This document shows positions 5,669 to 6,927 of a DNA stretch of 6,927 nt, piece after piece (the first letter of the stretch is position 1; each line of letters begins with the position of its first letter). Source of the stretch: Gammaproteobacteria bacterium (GTDB lineage: Bacteria; Pseudomonadota; Gammaproteobacteria; Pseudomonadales; Oleiphilaceae). Both the position numbers and the translations under genes were made by a program. The notes under the pieces are model-generated. The model saw only the letters and a list, made by a program, of their open reading frames with translations, searched no databases and was not told the origin of the DNA. Location: the NCBI GenBank assembly GCA_029268325.1, contig JAJUGC010000112.1, positions 1-6,927 on the forward strand. Reading direction: 5' to 3'.

Positions 5669-6927
5669 TCAGCGCTGCCTTACCGAAAACTCCACATCCC
5701 AGCGCTTGCCGCTGCGTTCGGAAATGGCTGCCAGGCGCAAGGTCCCGGTTTCGGTGACCCTTGCCTCCAGTTGCACCTGCTCCACTTTTCCGCCGGCGTC
5801 GCTGCTTCCATCGTCGAGGCTGACTTCGATGGGCTCCAGCTCTTCCAATTCGTCACCCCAAATCTCAAACAGGGTGCCCACCTCATCCCGGCGCGTGGCC
5901 GAAGAAAAGAACCGAAACTGAGCGGGCTGGCCCACCACCACACCAAAACTTTGCTGCTCAATGCGGGCCGACTCGCCTTCTTCCATCCCAAATGGCGCCA
6001 CACACAAGGCCATCAGCGGCGGCTCGAAGCCGGGCACTGCTGGCATGGAAGACTCCACCCCCACGTAATAACTATTGGCCAGACCGGCCTTAACCCTGAC
6101 ACCCCCTTCTTTTCGCACAGTCCCGTAGATGGCCGCGCCTCTGGCAACTGCCAGGTCAAGATCCGCCCCTTGCAGGACTTCCAGGGCTTGGCCTCCGCCC
6201 CTCAACCAGTGGTTCAAATTGGACTGTAAGCGTTCTACCAGTACCTGGGCCTTAAATACCCCACCATTAATCAGCAGCTTGGTTGGAGCAGCCGCATTTG
6301 ATTTCTGGCTGGCGAGAAACGCCGCCAGATGCCGGCTAATCGCCGCGTCCTGGGCATAAGGCAAGCTACGGGTGGTCAGTGCGGTCCGCATACGCTGCTG
6401 CGGTTGGGCATCAGGCTCTACCATGGGAAAAAAGCCTTCAAGCAGAACTTGCTCCAGTTCGTCCCGCTCCAGTTCAGTACGGACACTTCCCCCAATCAAC
6501 GAAGAGCTCCGCGAGGGCACAACCAAAGGCAAAGATGTGATACTGGGGTCGGCCAACATCTGCTCTTTGGCTTCGCGACAACCATGGGCCAGGGCCAACA
6601 CCTGCCACTGATCCAACTGACGCCCTTGCTGAAGCAGTTTCTGACGGACTGCGTAAGCCAGGGCCAAATCCATGTTATCGCCACCCAGCAGAATGTGCTG
6701 GCCTACGGCCACCCGCTCCAGGCTAAGGTCGCCCTCTTCCTCGCCCACAGCGATCACGGAAAAGTCACTGGTGCCGCCGCCGATATCCACCACTAACAGG
6801 GTATCGCCAACGTTGAGCTGCTCCCGCCAATTCTGGCCTTGGCCGGCCAGCCAGGCATAAAAAGCAGCCTGGGGCTCCTCCAGGAGCGTCAGCTCTTCGA
6901 AACCTTGGGCACGGGCCGCCTCAACCG
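5669..6927 (-). CDS. Second, shorter Hsp70-family protein (N-terminus outside window)
   Basis: About 418 C-terminal residues are visible. The frame stays open to the window edge, and the GTG at 6791-6793 lies inside the domain and is not a start. Alignment by eye with the 918-aa paralog suggests about 180 residues are missing, including the phosphate-1 loop and catalytic Lys, for a full length near 600. Visible motifs are LLEEPQAAFYAWL (6848-6886), phosphate-2 DIGGGTSDF (6764-6790), then LLGGDNMDLA, SSLIGGS, adenosine-site LLINGGVFKAQ and LAVARGAAIYG. The end is a beta-rich segment finishing DVEFSVRQR, equal to about residue 588 of the paralog. It has neither a DnaK-like alpha lid nor the DUF3731 extension. 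The usual EPTAA is EPQAA here. It is the upstream gene of a tight two-gene unit, so a paired function with the longer Hsp70 is likely. From memory, a DUF2760 gene may lie farther upstream in such loci, but that is not visible. Confidence 0.88.
   Translation of the reverse strand, partial: VEAARAQGFEELTLLEEPQAAFYAWLAGQGQNWREQLNVGDTLLVVDIGGGTSDFSVIAVGEEEGDLSLERVAVGQHILLGGDNMDLALAYAVRQKLLQQGRQLDQWQVLALAHGCREAKEQMLADPSITSLPLVVPSRSSSLIGGSVRTELERDELEQVLLEGFFPMVEPDAQPQQRMRTALTTRSLPYAQDAAISRHLAAFLASQKSNAAAPTKLLINGGVFKAQVLVERLQSNLNHWLRGGGQALEVLQGADLDLAVARGAAIYGTVRKEGGVRVKAGLANSYYVGVESSMPAVPGFEPPLMALCVAPFGMEEGESARIEQQSFGVVVGQPAQFRFFSSATRRDEVGTLFEIWGDELEELEPIEVSLDDGSSDAGGKVEQVQLEARVTETGTLRLAAISERSGKRWDVEFSVRQR

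Noticed and set aside
5669..6793. Reading the second Hsp70 gene as a complete 374-aa protein starting at GTG 6793
   Set aside because: The frame stays open upstream and encodes the conserved LLEEPQAAFYAWL segment, so the protein continues past the window edge.
6672..6860. Plus-strand frames inside the Hsp70 genes
   Set aside because: They are complements of the Hsp70 coding sequence with no domain-like content. The same holds for the plus-strand frames at 3225-3791, 4270-4722, 5771-6229 and 6329-6796.

Overview
The window looks like chromosomal DNA of a gammaproteobacterium, from memory closest in flavour to Pseudomonas, Marinobacter, Alcanivorax or Halomonas-type genomes. The reasons are an ExoIII of the E. 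coli type, a PhaD-like TetR regulator facing a PhaI-like phasin, a conserved 'ion transporter-like' membrane protein, and a tandem pair of large Hsp70-family proteins. Base composition is moderately GC-rich and even. There are no transposases, integrases, phage genes, CRISPR repeats, tRNAs or rRNAs.

Layout. (1) 2-130, plus strand: the last 42 codons of exodeoxyribonuclease III, with the catalytic Asp and Asp-His pair visible. (2) 131-550: a 420-bp gap with no credible gene but many inverted repeats: a bipartite hairpin just after xthA, a 25-bp palindrome, a triple GCGAGT/ACTCGC repeat beside a perfect TATAAT box, and several smaller stems. (3) 551-1171, plus: a PhaD-like TetR regulator. (4) 1168-1575, minus: a phasin that meets the regulator tail to tail, the two stop codons overlapping. 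(5) 1576-1894: a divergent intergenic region with a few hairpins. (6) 1895-2977, plus: a membrane protein whose N-terminal part looks like a voltage-sensor domain (S4-like Arg every third residue) but which has no pore, followed by a roughly 200-residue cytosolic domain of unknown function. (7) 2908-5664, minus: a 918-aa Hsp70-like ATPase with a helical C-terminal extension of DUF3731 type. (8) 5669 to the window edge, minus: a second, shorter Hsp70-like protein, 4 bp upstream of the first and cut at its N-terminus.

How they fit together. The regulator and phasin keep the convergent order of the right end of the Pseudomonas pha cluster (phaD facing phaI), but no PHA synthase or depolymerase is present between xthA and the next genes. 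This may be a detached polyhydroxyalkanoate-granule module. The two Hsp70-like genes form a tight operon and probably work as a pair of non-canonical chaperone ATPases. The voltage-sensor-like gene overlaps the end of that operon by 70 bp in antisense, so the two transcription units may interfere with each other.

The best candidates for undescribed biology are the pore-less voltage-sensor protein with its unknown cytosolic domain, the paired Hsp70 proteins without DnaK-type linkers or lids, and the operator-like repeat cluster upstream of the PhaD-like gene.
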